Below, piece by piece: positions 27,185-36,609 of a stretch of DNA of 64,000 nt (positions are counted from its first letter, which is position 1; each line of letters begins with the position of its first letter). Source of the stretch: Aeromicrobium sp. Root236 (GTDB lineage Bacteria > Actinomycetota > Actinomycetes > Propionibacteriales > Nocardioidaceae); contig NZ_LMIS01000001.1 in NCBI RefSeq assembly GCF_001428805.1, positions 248,001 through 312,000 of the forward strand, given 5' to 3'. The position numbers were made by a program, and so were the translations under genes. Under the pieces are notes generated by a model. It saw only the letters and a list, made by a program, of their open reading frames with translations. It was not told the DNA's origin and did not search any database.

Positions 27185-28284
27185 CGCTGGCCGGACTCGG
27201 TGGTCGCGCGACGATCGACCAGGTCCTGCCCTCGGTGGCGGCCGCGATGGGCGCCCCCGGCTTCGCCAACACGCTGGGCCTGCCCGAGGCGGCGCGCTAC
27301 GTGGTGTTCCTCGTCGACGGCCTGGGCCTCGAGCTGTTGCGCGAGCACGCCGATGCCGCACCGTTCCTCAGCTCGCTGACCAACGTCGACGACGTCATCT
27401 GCGGCGTGCCGTCGACCACCTCGACGAGTCTGACGTCGCTCGGCACCGGGTTGCAGGCCGGCACCCACGGCATGGTCGGCTACACGTCGCGCGTGCCCGG
27501 CAGCGGTCAGCGGCTCAACTCGCTCAAGTGGGACCAGCCGGTCGATCCGCTGCTCTGGCAGCCGCACCGCACGGTCCTGGAGCAGATGCAGGACGCCGGC
27601 ATCGCGGCGTCGTCGGTCAACGACGCCAAGTTCGCCGACTCCGGCCTGACCTTGTGCAGCCAGCGCGGCGTGCCGTTCCACGGCATCAGCTCGATCTGGG
27701 AACGGCTCGACGTCGTCCTCGAGGTCATCGAGTCCGCGCCGCGCGCCATGACGTACGCCTATGAGTCGCGCCTCGACCACACGGGCCACGCCAAGGGCTG
27801 CACGTCGGAGGAGTGGCGCACGATGCTCACGACGATCGACGCGGAGCTCGCCGACCTGCGCGAGGAGCTGCCGCGCGACACGGTGCTGCTGGTCACCGCC
27901 GACCACGGCATGATCGACCTGCCGATGACCGATCGCTTCGACATCGACGCGTCGCCGACACTGCTCGACGACGTCACCTTGCTGGCCGGCGAGGCGCGGT
28001 TCCGCCACGTCTACACGAGGTCGGGCGCCGCACCGGACGTCGCGGCGCGCTGGCAGGCCGAGCTCGGCGACCGGGCTCTCGTACGTACGCAGGACGGCAT
28101 CGAGGACTGGTTCGGTCCCATCACCTCTGACGTGCGCGGGCGGATCGGTGACGTCGTCGTCGCGGCGCTCGGCGAGTTCGCGATGTTCTCGTCGCGGGAG
28201 TTCGGCATCGAGTTCAAGATGACCGGCTTCCACGGGTCGATCAGTGAGGCCGAGCTGCGCATCCCGGTCCTCGTCGCACCATGA
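27181..28284 (+). CDS. Alkaline-phosphatase superfamily nucleotide pyrophosphatase/phosphodiesterase
   Basis: A 367-residue NPP-like enzyme that probably hydrolyses phosphodiester or phosphoanhydride bonds. Metal ligands and nucleophile are visible: Asp46 in FLVDGLG, the threonine pair near 79-80 in VPSTTSTSL, the LDHTGH block, TADHGM and a later histidine in RFRHVY. No signal peptide is seen, so it is cytosolic, unlike animal NPPs. The start ATG overlaps the previous stop. Last gene of the three-gene unit. The physiological substrate is unknown. Confidence 0.83.
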   Translation: MTLAGLGGRATIDQVLPSVAAAMGAPGFANTLGLPEAARYVVFLVDGLGLELLREHADAAPFLSSLTNVDDVICGVPSTTSTSLTSLGTGLQAGTHGMVGYTSRVPGSGQRLNSLKWDQPVDPLLWQPHRTVLEQMQDAGIAASSVNDAKFADSGLTLCSQRGVPFHGISSIWERLDVVLEVIESAPRAMTYAYESRLDHTGHAKGCTSEEWRTMLTTIDAELADLREELPRDTVLLVTADHGMIDLPMTDRFDIDASPTLLDDVTLLAGEARFRHVYTRSGAAPDVAARWQAELGDRALVRTQDGIEDWFGPITSDVRGRIGDVVVAALGEFAMFSSREFGIEFKMTGFHGSISEAELRIPVLVAP

Positions 28285-28306
28285 CGCGGCTGGCAGGATG
28301 GTCTCC

Positions 28307-28981
28307 GTGGCGGAGCTGAACTTCTACTCGGGGACGATGGACTGCGGCAAGAGCACCTTGGCGCTCCAGATGGACCACAACCACCGGGCCAGGGGACGCG
28401 TCGGCCGGGTCTTCACGTCGCACGACCGCGCCGGGCAGGCGACGCTCTCGAGCCGACTGGGCCTGGCCGTGCCCGCGATCGAGGTCGACGACCGGTTCCA
28501 CTTCTGGCAGTACACGGTGGACGAGCTGACCCAGGGCGGCCGCATCGACTACTTCGTGTGCGACGAGGCGCAGTTCTACACCGCCGACCAGATCGACCAG
28601 CTCGCCAAGGTCACCGACGAGCTGTCGATCGACGTCTTCGCGTTCGGCATCCTGACCGACTTCCGTACGCAGCTGTTCTCCGGATCGGCCCGCCTCATCG
28701 AGCTCGCCGACCGCGTCCACACGCTGCAGGTCGAGGCGCTGTGCTGGTGCGGCGAGCGCGCGACGCACAATGCGCGCACGGAGGACGGGATCATGGTCAC
28801 CGAGGGCGATGTCATCGTCGTGGGCGATGTCGACCACGAGCTCACGCCCGAGGACGACGAGGTCGACCAGGAGCCGGTCGTGGGCTACGAGGTGCTGTGC
28901 CGCAGGCACCATCGCCGGCGGATGACGGCCGCGTCGGCCAAGGCGTCAGCCCTGTCACCCGACGTGCTGCCGTTCGGGTGA
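28307..28981 (+). CDS. tdk: Thymidine kinase, type II
   Basis: Phosphorylates thymidine to dTMP in the salvage pathway. The P-loop is GTMDCGKST (residues 9-17) and the catalytic glutamate is Glu87 in CDEAQF. Cysteines in CWCGERATHNAR and CRRHH form the zinc-binding lasso region typical of type II enzymes. The start GTG at 28307 is chosen since the family begins M-A-E-L; an ATG nine bases upstream is the alternative. The 224-residue length is normal. Confidence 0.9.
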   Translation: MAELNFYSGTMDCGKSTLALQMDHNHRARGRVGRVFTSHDRAGQATLSSRLGLAVPAIEVDDRFHFWQYTVDELTQGGRIDYFVCDEAQFYTADQIDQLAKVTDELSIDVFAFGILTDFRTQLFSGSARLIELADRVHTLQVEALCWCGERATHNARTEDGIMVTEGDVIVVGDVDHELTPEDDEVDQEPVVGYEVLCRRHHRRRMTAASAKASALSPDVLPFG

Positions 28982-29093
28982 GGTCGAGCGAGCTCTGCTG
29001 GGGGTCCCCCCACGAGCTCTGCGAGTAGGGGGCGCGATACACGCCGAAGCCGCCCGATGACGAAACCCGGCGAGATGACTCCCAGCGAGGGAT
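28982..29093. other. Intergenic spacer with duplicated CGAGCTCTGC and competing hairpins
   Basis: The 112 bp between convergent tdk and sepH hold CGAGCTCTGC-like sequence twice (28988 and 29013 areas). CCCCC at 29006-29010 can pair either with upstream GGGGG or with GGGGG at 29028-29032. This may serve as a terminator or be a small dispersed repeat; copies elsewhere cannot be checked here. Confidence 0.35.
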
Positions 29094-30035
29094 CTAGTCG
29101 GACTTGTCGCCGAACATGATCTCGTCCCAGCTCGGGACGCGGCGGCGCTCATGGCGCTTCTTGCGCGGACCCATCGTGTCGGGCACCGCGACGTCGTGCT
29201 CGAGGGACTCCTCGAAGTCGTCGACCTCGTGCTCGAGCGCGGCTGAGGTGTCAGCGTCCTCGGACTCGCCGATCGCGAGCTGCTCGAGCACCTTGCGCTC
29301 GCGGGCCTCCTTGAGCGAGGCGACGCCGATCTGCGGGCCTTCCTCGACCTCGGGGGTGATGTCCTCGGTCTCGCCGACGACGTCGACAGGAGCCTCGGCC
29401 GGACGCGACGGAGCACGTACGGCATCGGCGATCGCCATGTCGGTCGAGTCGGGCAGGGCGACATCGCCGACCAGGTCGTGGGCGAACTCGTCAGCGGGTA
29501 CGACGTAGCGGCTCTTGACGTCGAACAGGAAGCTCGCGGGGTGTGCGGCGCCCTCGGGGGTCACCTGCACGTTCCAGCGGCCGTCCTCGCGCCGCCAGGA
29601 GTCCCACGCAGCGGACTCGGGCACGCCACCGTTGGCGGCGATGTTCTCCGACACGAGGGTGCCGAGCAGCACGCCGGCACCGCCGACGTGCTTGCGCCGG
29701 ATCGAGGTCTTGCGCGCCTGCTCGCACATGTACTCACGCTCGGCGAGCACGGGCCCGGCGAAGCCGAGGATCTGCTCGACGGGCACGCCGGCGGAGTCGG
29801 CGACCGCCTGCGGGGTCTCGCCGCGGCGGATGCGGGTCTGGATGTCGCGTGGGCTGAGAGAGCTTTCCATGCGGATCTCCATCTGGCCGGAGGTGTTCCC
29901 AGAGTGGGACGGCTTGCCGATCAGGGAAGCGAGGCGGTGATCAGCGGGGATGCGGAACTGCTCACCGGTCGACGCGTCACGCGCAATGAGGAACCGTCTG
30001 TCCTCGCTCAGTCCGTCGAGACCGAGATCACGCAT
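29094..30035 (-). CDS. sepH: Cell-division regulator SepH (DUF3071)
   Basis: Actinobacterial division protein that binds FtsZ and stimulates its assembly. The N-terminal DUF3071 domain spans about residues 1-166 with a helix-turn-helix-like segment (SPRDIQTRIRRGETPQ). An acidic disordered linker follows, and the C-terminal signature RRRVPSWDEIMFG matches SepH. At 313 residues it is near the usual length. The start ATG at 30035 has GGAGG upstream. It is divergent from the TRIC-channel gene. Confidence 0.9.
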   Translation of the reverse strand: MRDLGLDGLSEDRRFLIARDASTGEQFRIPADHRLASLIGKPSHSGNTSGQMEIRMESSLSPRDIQTRIRRGETPQAVADSAGVPVEQILGFAGPVLAEREYMCEQARKTSIRRKHVGGAGVLLGTLVSENIAANGGVPESAAWDSWRREDGRWNVQVTPEGAAHPASFLFDVKSRYVVPADEFAHDLVGDVALPDSTDMAIADAVRAPSRPAEAPVDVVGETEDITPEVEEGPQIGVASLKEARERKVLEQLAIGESEDADTSAALEHEVDDFEESLEHDVAVPDTMGPRKKRHERRRVPSWDEIMFGDKSD

Positions 30036-30141
30036 GTCATCGCCTCCGATGTGACACCGGCTCCGAGTGGGCGTTCACCCGAAGCGTGTTCTCATCCTAG
30101 GCGCGCAGGATGCGAACCTGCGGTGACGCGCCGAGACCAGA

Positions 30142-30154
30142 TAGCGTCGTCGCC
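30142..30154 (+). promoter_or_regulatory. Leaderless-type -10 element (TAGCGT-N7-GTG)
   Basis: TAGCGT at 30142-30147 is seven bases before the GTG at 30155. It also helps choose that GTG over upstream in-frame starts. Confidence 0.5.
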
Positions 30155-30775
30155 GTGTCCGACACTCTGCTCCTGGTCCTCGATCTTGCCGGAATCGCGG
30201 TCTTCGCCTCGACCGGAGCCCTCGTCGGCGTGCGCAAGGAGCTCGACGTCTTCGGCGTGACGGTGCTCGCACTGATCACCGGGCTCGGTGGCGGTGTGCT
30301 GCGTGACGTGCTGATCGGCTCGGTCCCGCCGGCGGCGCTCGACGACTGGCGCTACCTCGTCGTGCCGGCGGCCACGGCGTTGGCGGTGTTCGTGTTCCAC
30401 CCGGCGTTCGGCCGCATGGAGCGTCAGATCATGGTGCTCGATGCGGTCGGCCTCGCCCTGTTCTGCGTCACCGGGGCGGTCAAGGCGGACGAAGCTGGCC
30501 TCAACGTGCTCGCCGCGTCGGTGCTCGGCACGCTGAGCGGCATCGGTGGCGGCATGCTGCGCGACGTCGTGGCCGGTCGCGTACCCGTGATCTTCCGGGG
30601 GGAGCTGTACGCGACGCCGGCGTTCGCGGGTGCGCTCATCGCGACGCTCGTGCACCACGAGGGCTACTCCGAGTGGTGGTACGCCTTGGCGTTCGTCGTG
30701 TGCCTCGGCTGGCGGCTCATCGCCCTGAAGCGTGGCTGGACCGCACCGCTCCCGCCCGGCATCGACCACTCCTGA
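30155..30775 (+). CDS. TRIC-family cation channel (UPF0126)
   Basis: A 206-residue membrane protein of seven helices with the internal duplication of the prokaryotic TRIC family. The glycine motif occurs in each half (GLGGGVLRDVLIG and GIGGGMLRDVVAG), each preceding a kinked pore helix. Homologues form trimeric monovalent cation channels. No regulatory domain is attached. The start was set by the -10 element just upstream and by loss of membrane sequence before it. Confidence 0.85.
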   Translation: MSDTLLLVLDLAGIAVFASTGALVGVRKELDVFGVTVLALITGLGGGVLRDVLIGSVPPAALDDWRYLVVPAATALAVFVFHPAFGRMERQIMVLDAVGLALFCVTGAVKADEAGLNVLAASVLGTLSGIGGGMLRDVVAGRVPVIFRGELYATPAFAGALIATLVHHEGYSEWWYALAFVVCLGWRLIALKRGWTAPLPPGIDHS

Positions 30776-30790
30776 GCCGCCCCCGGGGCC

Positions 30791-33700
30791 TCAGCGGTTG
30801 CGGGGGAGGACGAGCTCGAACTCGGGGTCGTGGTTGCCGAAGCGATGGTTCGTGATCGTGACGGACTGCTCCTGCAGGAACGGCAGCGCCTCGACGCGTC
30901 CCGACTGGGTCACCGGGCCGGAGTAGATCGCGACGTCTGGGTCGCCGTCGACGGCGATCGCGACCTCACGCGGGTCCGAGCCCACGAGGCGCACCCGGGC
31001 CGGCCGGGTCGCCGCGATGTGCGCGAGCCACTCGTCGTGGGTCTCGATCCGTGCCTTGGGTGCGAGGCCGGACGGCAGCGGCGTACGGGAGCTCACCGCG
31101 ACAGGCGCACCGGTGCGAGCGGCCGCCAGCAGGACGCGGATGAGCTCGGGCAGGTAGGTGCCGTCGAAGCGGACCGCGACCGGCACCGGGACGTAGCGGA
31201 ACACGTTGCGCTCGACGCCCAGCTTGGAGACGTCCTTGAGCACGCCGTACTCACGGGTCCAGGCGATGTGGTCCGACGACGCGGCGGCGGCGAGCTCGCG
31301 GTGCTCCACGCCACTGACGTGGGGCCGCGCGGCGTCGAGGAGGCGGGAGACCTCACGCGACAGCTCGGGTGCCTCGGTCGACCGCAAGGGTCGGGGGCGC
31401 CACGTGCCGAGGTGCGTCAGGTAGTTGGGCCCGCCGGCCTTGGCGGTGGTGCCGACCGACGACCGCTTCCAGCCGCCGAACGGCTGGCGCTGGACGATGG
31501 CGCCGGTGATGCCGCGGTTGACGTAGAGGTTGCCGGCCTGGACCGAGTCGATCCAGGTGTTGACCTCCTTGGCGTCGAGCGAGTGGATGCCGGCGGTGAG
31601 GCCGTAGTCGGTCGCGTTCTGCCACTCGATCGCCTGCTGCAGCGACTTGGCCTTCATGATGCCGAGGACGGGCCCGAAGTACTCCGTCCTGTGGAACCGG
31701 CTCCCGGGGCGTACGCCGACCCGGATGCCCGGAGACCACACGCGAGCGTCGGAGCCGAGCTGACGCGGCGCAACGAGCCACTGCTCGCCGTCGCCGAGGG
31801 TCGTGAGGCCTTCGGCCAACTTGCCGAGTGGCGGCTCGATGATCGGCCCCATCGTGACCTCGGGATCGTGCGGGAAACCGACCTTGAGCGACGAGACGGC
31901 GTCGATGAGCTGGCGCTCGAACCGCTCGGAGTCGCCCACGGATCCGACGAGGATCGCCAGGCTGGCCGCCGAGCACTTCTGCCCTGCGTGCCCGAATGCG
32001 CTCTTGACCAGGTCGGCGACCGCGAGGTCGATGTCGGCGCTGGGGGTGATGACGATCGCGTTCTTGCCGCTCGTCTCGGCGAGAAGCGGGAGGTCGGGCC
32101 GCCACGAGCGGAAGAGGTTGGCGGTGTCCCAGCCGCCGGTGAGGATGACCCGGTCGACGTCGGAGTGCGAGATCAGCGCCTTGCTGAGGGGGCCCTCGTC
32201 GATCGTGACGTAGCGCAGCACGTCACGCGGGACTCCGGCCTGCCAGAGCGCCTCGACCATGACTGCGGCACAACGGCGGGTCTGCGGCGCTGCCTTGATG
32301 ACGACCCCGCTGCCGACGGCGAGAGCGGCGAGCACCGAGCCGGCCGGGATGGCGACGGGGAAGTTCCACGGGGGAGCGACGATCGTCAGGGTGTCGGGCA
32401 CGAACTCGGCACCGTCCACGGCTTCCAGCCGGCGTGCGGACTCGGCGTAGTAGTGCGCGAAGTCGATCGCCTCGCTGACCTCGACGTCGGCCTCGGCGAT
32501 CGTCTTGCCGGCCTCGGCAGCCATGACCGAGATCAGGTCGCCGCGCCGTGCACCGAGCGCGTTGCCGGCCTGGTGCAGGATCCACGCCCGGACCTCGGCG
32601 CCGCGGCCCTGCCAGCCCTTGGCCGCCACGCGGGTGTCCTGGATGACGCTCTCGAGGCTCGCGGGGCCGGGAATCGTGTTGCCCCGGACGGTCTCGGTGC
32701 CGAGCTGCGTGTATGCCGACCGGGCCAGCACGAGCCGGCCCCACTCGCGGTTGGGTGCGGTGGAGGGGTCGGTGTCTGGGGTGTTGGCGAACGTGTCGGG
32801 ATGCACGGGCACGACCTCGGTGAGCCGGTTCTGCGTGCGGTGGGGCTCGGGCACCGTGTCGTCGAGCGCATCCACGGAGGCGAAGAACCGCCGGATCTCG
32901 CGGTTGAGCAGGTCCGGCTCGTCGGCGAGCTCGAACGCCGCCGACATGAAGTTGTCGCTGCTCGCGTTCTCCTCGAGCCGGCGTACGAGATAGGAGATCG
33001 CGACGTCGAACTCCGACGGGTGCACGACCGGCGTGTAGAGCAGCAGCTGGCCGATGTCGTCGCGCACGGCGTCGACCGGACCGCTGTCCATGCCGAGCAG
33101 CATCTCGAAGTCGACGCTCTCGCGGACGCCGCGATCACCCGCGAGCAGCCAGGCGTACGCGATGTCGAACAGGTTCTGGCCCGCCACGCCGAGTCGTACG
33201 GCGTCGACGCGCTCGGGGGTCATGGCCCAGTCGAGTACGCGCTTGTAGTTGGTGTCGGTCTCCTGCTTGCTGGACCACGTCGCGAGCGGCCAGCCGTGCA
33301 TCGCCGCGTCGACGCGCTCCATCGCCAGGTTGGCGCCCTTGACGACGCGCACCTTGATGGGTGCACCACCCTTGGCGCGGCGCTGCGTGGCCCACTCCTG
33401 CAGGTCCTGCATCGCGCCGAGCGCGTCCGGCAGATAGGCCTGGAGGACGATGCCGGCCTCGAGGTCGGGGAACGACTCGAGGATCGCCTTGAACACCGCG
33501 ACCGTGAGGTCGAGGTCGTGGTACTCCTCCATGTCGAGGTTGATGAACGTCGGCTCGCCGCTGGACGCGCGCTCGTAGAGCGGGGTCAGCTGCTTGACGA
33601 CGCGCGCGACGGACTCGTCGAACGCCCACATCGAGAGCTGGCTGGCGACCGAGGACACCTTGACCGAGACGTAGTCGACGTCGTCGCGCTCGAGCAGCTC

Positions 33701-34186
33701 CATCGTGCCGTCGCGGCGATGCGCGGCCTCGCCCTCGCCGAGGACGGCTTCGCCGAGCAGGTTGAGGTTGAGCCGGTCGCCGCCGGAGCGCAGGCGCTTG
33801 ATCGTCTTGCCCAGCTTGTCGGGGCGGGCGTCGACGACGAGGTGACCGACCATGCGGCGCAGCGTGCGGCGTGCGATCGACACGACCATCTTGGGGAACA
33901 CGACCGCCGTGACGGCGCCGAGCTTGAGCAGCACACGCTGGGACACGGGCAGGAACGACGGTGTGTGCAGCGCGAGCCGCCGCAGGTTGCGGGCGGCGAC
34001 GCGGTGGTCGTCGGGGCGTACGACGCGGTCGACGAAACCGATCGTGAACTCGAGCCCGTGCGGGTCCTTGAGCAGCTGGGCAAGGCGTTCGGCGGAGGGA
34101 TCGGCACGGCGTTTGGAGGTGCGCGCGGGTTCGATCCAGGTGCGCACGAGCTCGACGCTGCGCTCGGCGAGAGTGAGTTCGGTCAT
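30791..34186 (-). CDS. putA: Bifunctional proline dehydrogenase / L-glutamate-gamma-semialdehyde dehydrogenase
   Basis: Oxidises proline to glutamate in two steps. The FAD-dependent proline dehydrogenase barrel covers about residues 100-430 (VDYVSVKVSSV, VRVVKGANLAMER). The NAD-dependent aldehyde dehydrogenase covers about 510-960 (APPWNFPVAI, ETSGKNAIV, catalytic Cys738 in GQKCSAAS). A further ~170-residue C-terminal domain resembles the oligomerisation domain of longer PutA forms. The N-terminal DNA-binding domain of enterobacterial PutA is absent, so it does not repress its own gene. The 1131-residue length is usual for this actinobacterial form. Confidence 0.93.
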   Translation of the reverse strand: MTELTLAERSVELVRTWIEPARTSKRRADPSAERLAQLLKDPHGLEFTIGFVDRVVRPDDHRVAARNLRRLALHTPSFLPVSQRVLLKLGAVTAVVFPKMVVSIARRTLRRMVGHLVVDARPDKLGKTIKRLRSGGDRLNLNLLGEAVLGEGEAAHRRDGTMELLERDDVDYVSVKVSSVASQLSMWAFDESVARVVKQLTPLYERASSGEPTFINLDMEEYHDLDLTVAVFKAILESFPDLEAGIVLQAYLPDALGAMQDLQEWATQRRAKGGAPIKVRVVKGANLAMERVDAAMHGWPLATWSSKQETDTNYKRVLDWAMTPERVDAVRLGVAGQNLFDIAYAWLLAGDRGVRESVDFEMLLGMDSGPVDAVRDDIGQLLLYTPVVHPSEFDVAISYLVRRLEENASSDNFMSAAFELADEPDLLNREIRRFFASVDALDDTVPEPHRTQNRLTEVVPVHPDTFANTPDTDPSTAPNREWGRLVLARSAYTQLGTETVRGNTIPGPASLESVIQDTRVAAKGWQGRGAEVRAWILHQAGNALGARRGDLISVMAAEAGKTIAEADVEVSEAIDFAHYYAESARRLEAVDGAEFVPDTLTIVAPPWNFPVAIPAGSVLAALAVGSGVVIKAAPQTRRCAAVMVEALWQAGVPRDVLRYVTIDEGPLSKALISHSDVDRVILTGGWDTANLFRSWRPDLPLLAETSGKNAIVITPSADIDLAVADLVKSAFGHAGQKCSAASLAILVGSVGDSERFERQLIDAVSSLKVGFPHDPEVTMGPIIEPPLGKLAEGLTTLGDGEQWLVAPRQLGSDARVWSPGIRVGVRPGSRFHRTEYFGPVLGIMKAKSLQQAIEWQNATDYGLTAGIHSLDAKEVNTWIDSVQAGNLYVNRGITGAIVQRQPFGGWKRSSVGTTAKAGGPNYLTHLGTWRPRPLRSTEAPELSREVSRLLDAARPHVSGVEHRELAAAASSDHIAWTREYGVLKDVSKLGVERNVFRYVPVPVAVRFDGTYLPELIRVLLAAARTGAPVAVSSRTPLPSGLAPKARIETHDEWLAHIAATRPARVRLVGSDPREVAIAVDGDPDVAIYSGPVTQSGRVEALPFLQEQSVTITNHRFGNHDPEFELVLPRNR

Positions 34187-34222
34187 GTCGAGCCCAAGGT
34201 TAGTGCCACACTGCCCGGAAGT

Positions 34223-35407
34223 TCACCCCGCGGCACCCCGCGAGGGCGTACGGATGCTCCACGCGACAGCCGCGGCGGCCAGCCCCGCGATCAAGGGCAC
34301 CAGGAAGCCCGCCGACGCCCCCTCGTGGTCGATGACCCAGCCGGCCACGGCGGCGCCCGGCGCGACGCCGACGGCCATGCCGGTGCCGGTCCACGTGAGC
34401 GCCTCCGTGAGGCGCGACGCGGGGACTCCGAGCTCGGTGATGTTGACCATGGCGATGAGCGTCGGCGAGATCATGACGCCGGCGAGGAACATCCCGACCG
34501 CGAGCCACACCGAGCTGGGCAGCAGACCGAGGGGCGCGAACAGGAGAGCGAGTGCCAGCATCGCCGAGCGGAACTGACGAAGGGGATGAAGGGTCTGCGG
34601 GAGCGCCCCGACCGCGATCCCGGCGACCAGGCTGCCGGCGGCCCACACGGCCAGGACCGCGCCGGCGGCGCCCGGCCGGCCGTCGTCCTCGGTGAACGCG
34701 ACGACGATGACCTCTGTTGAGCCGAAGAGCGTCCCGAGCCCCACGGAGACCGCCACGAGCGGACCGAGCAGTCCCCAACCGATCGCCTCGCGGGGCTGGC
34801 CGTCCTGGCGGATGAGCGGGGGAGCAGTGTGGCGCTGGAGGGCCAAGGCCCAGGACCCGAGCGTGGCAGCGGCGCCGGCGAACACCAGGCCCGACACCTC
34901 GGCGACCTCGAGGGTCAGGAACGTCACGAGCACGGGGCCCACGACGAAGACGACCTCGTCCAGGACCGCCTCGATCGAGAACGCGGTGTTGAGCTGGCTG
35001 CGTTCGGACACCGCGTGCGTCCAGCGAGCTCGCACCATGCTGCCGGTCTGCGGCGTCGCCAGGCCGGCGAGAACGGCGCACAGGTGGGGGAGCGGGGCGC
35101 GCCAGTCGGACTCGATCGCGACGAGCGTCATGGCAATGCCCAGGGCGTAGACGGTCCCGACGACGACCAGCACCTTGGCCTGGCCGATGCGATCGGCGAA
35201 CCTGCCCTGGAACGGCCCGAACGCGGCCGCCGCCAGGACGTACGCCGCGGCCATCACGCCGGCGCGACCGTAGGAGTCGGTGCGCTCCGACACGAGCAGG
35301 ACGATGCCGAGACCCGTCATCGACAGCGGCAGGCGCGACCAGACACCGGTGAACGAGAAGAGGGCAGCGCCGGGCCGTGACAGCACGTCCCGATATGTCG
35401 TCAGCAT
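34223..35407 (-). CDS. MFS transporter, 12-helix
   Basis: A 394-residue major-facilitator protein with about twelve membrane helices and a motif-A-like loop [14 protein letters not shown]. The start ATG at 35407 follows GGGAGGG. The substrate is unknown; small drug or metabolite efflux is the usual guess for this branch. It is divergent from the ferrochelatase gene (52-bp gap) and 36 bp upstream of putA on the same strand, so it may be transcribed into putA. Confidence 0.8.
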   Translation of the reverse strand: MLTTYRDVLSRPGAALFSFTGVWSRLPLSMTGLGIVLLVSERTDSYGRAGVMAAAYVLAAAAFGPFQGRFADRIGQAKVLVVVGTVYALGIAMTLVAIESDWRAPLPHLCAVLAGLATPQTGSMVRARWTHAVSERSQLNTAFSIEAVLDEVVFVVGPVLVTFLTLEVAEVSGLVFAGAAATLGSWALALQRHTAPPLIRQDGQPREAIGWGLLGPLVAVSVGLGTLFGSTEVIVVAFTEDDGRPGAAGAVLAVWAAGSLVAGIAVGALPQTLHPLRQFRSAMLALALLFAPLGLLPSSVWLAVGMFLAGVMISPTLIAMVNITELGVPASRLTEALTWTGTGMAVGVAPGAAVAGWVIDHEGASAGFLVPLIAGLAAAAVAWSIRTPSRGAAG

Positions 35408-35459
35408 GAATGCCCTCCCAGCATGCCGACCCTATCCGTGCCGGTGGGATGATGAGCAC

Positions 35460-36533
35460 ATGGATGCACGCCCCTTCGACGCCCTGTTGCTCGTGTCGTT
35501 CGGCGGCCCGGAGCATCCGGACGACGTCGTCCCGTTCCTCGAGAACGTCACCAGGGGGCGCGGCATCCCACGTGAACGGCTCGAGGAGGTCGGCCAGCAC
35601 TACTACCTGTTCGGCGGCAAGTCGCCGATCAACGAGCTCAACCTCGAGCTGCTCGACGCGCTCCGCAAGGACTTCGCCGACCACGGCGTCGACGTGCCGA
35701 TCTATTGGGGCAACCGCAACTGGGACCCCTACCTCCGCGACGCGGCACGCCAGATGGCAGCCGACGGTGTGCGCCGGGCGGCATGCTTCGTGACGAGCGC
35801 CTACTCGTCCTACTCGGGCTGCCGGCAGTACCGCGAGGACCTCTACGACGCCGTCAGTGGCCTCGACATCGAGCTGAGCCGGTTGCGGCACTACTTCAAC
35901 CATCCGGGCTTCGTCGGCCCGTTCATCGAGGCGACGGGGGAGGCTCTCGCGAGCGCGCCCGAGGGCACGCACGTCGTCTTCGTGACGCACTCGATCCCCG
36001 AGACCATGAACCTCGCGAGCGGCGGGCCGGGCCGCGAGGCGTACGTCCGCCAGCACGAGAGCGTGGCCGAGCTGGTTGCGGAGGGCGTCGGCACGCATCG
36101 CTGGTCGCTGGCCTACTGCTCGCGGTCGGGCTCTCCGCACATGCCGTGGCTGGAGCCCGACATCAACGACCACCTGCGTGAGCTGCACGAGTCCGGCACC
36201 ACGTCCGTCGTCGTCGTGCCGATCGGGTTCATCTCCGACCACATGGAGGTCATCTACGACCTCGACACGGAGGCCAAGATGACGGCCGACGGTCTCGGCA
36301 TGGCGTACGACCGGGTCGACACCCCCGGCGCCCACCCGGGGTTCGTCGCCATGGTGCGCGACCTGCTGCTCGAGCGTGCTGCCGTGGAACGGGGGGAGCA
36401 GCCGGAGCGCTGTTCGCTCGGCGCGCTCGGACCGTCCCACGACGTGTGCCCGGTCGACTGCTGCCTCAACCCGCGATCGGCTCTGCCGACGATCGGCGGC
36501 GCCGCCGACGGCACGTCCGCGACGGTCGCATGA
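35460..36533 (+). CDS. hemH: Ferrochelatase (coproporphyrin-dependent type, Fe-S cluster form)
   Basis: Inserts iron into coproporphyrin III (the actinobacterial route; CpfC) or protoporphyrin. Visible are [18 protein letters not shown], the catalytic histidine in VTHSIPE and the glutamate in SDHMEV. The C-terminus has Cys318, Cys330, Cys334 and Cys335, consistent with the [2Fe-2S] cluster of actinobacterial ferrochelatases. The ATG at 35460 gives 357 residues; no strong ribosome-binding site is seen and a GATGAT hexamer lies 6 nt before the ATG. Confidence 0.9.
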   Translation: MDARPFDALLLVSFGGPEHPDDVVPFLENVTRGRGIPRERLEEVGQHYYLFGGKSPINELNLELLDALRKDFADHGVDVPIYWGNRNWDPYLRDAARQMAADGVRRAACFVTSAYSSYSGCRQYREDLYDAVSGLDIELSRLRHYFNHPGFVGPFIEATGEALASAPEGTHVVFVTHSIPETMNLASGGPGREAYVRQHESVAELVAEGVGTHRWSLAYCSRSGSPHMPWLEPDINDHLRELHESGTTSVVVVPIGFISDHMEVIYDLDTEAKMTADGLGMAYDRVDTPGAHPGFVAMVRDLLLERAAVERGEQPERCSLGALGPSHDVCPVDCCLNPRSALPTIGGAADGTSATVA

Positions 36534-36609
36534 CCGAGCGCCAGCGAGGGAACAATCAGGCACTCATGCAGGTGGTCCCTTGTCGTGGGCTCTTCTGGGG
36601 GGCAGCTGC

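Noticed and set aside
34128..34137. GGTTCGATCC, resembling a tRNA T-loop
   Set aside because: It lies within the putA coding region and no cloverleaf can be drawn around it.
30830..34720. A 1296-codon plus-strand open frame opposite putA and the MFS gene
   Set aside because: It mirrors the third-position GC bias of the two minus-strand genes; composition is Asp/Arg/Val/Gly-rich with no domain, and both real genes have intact catalytic or membrane motifs.
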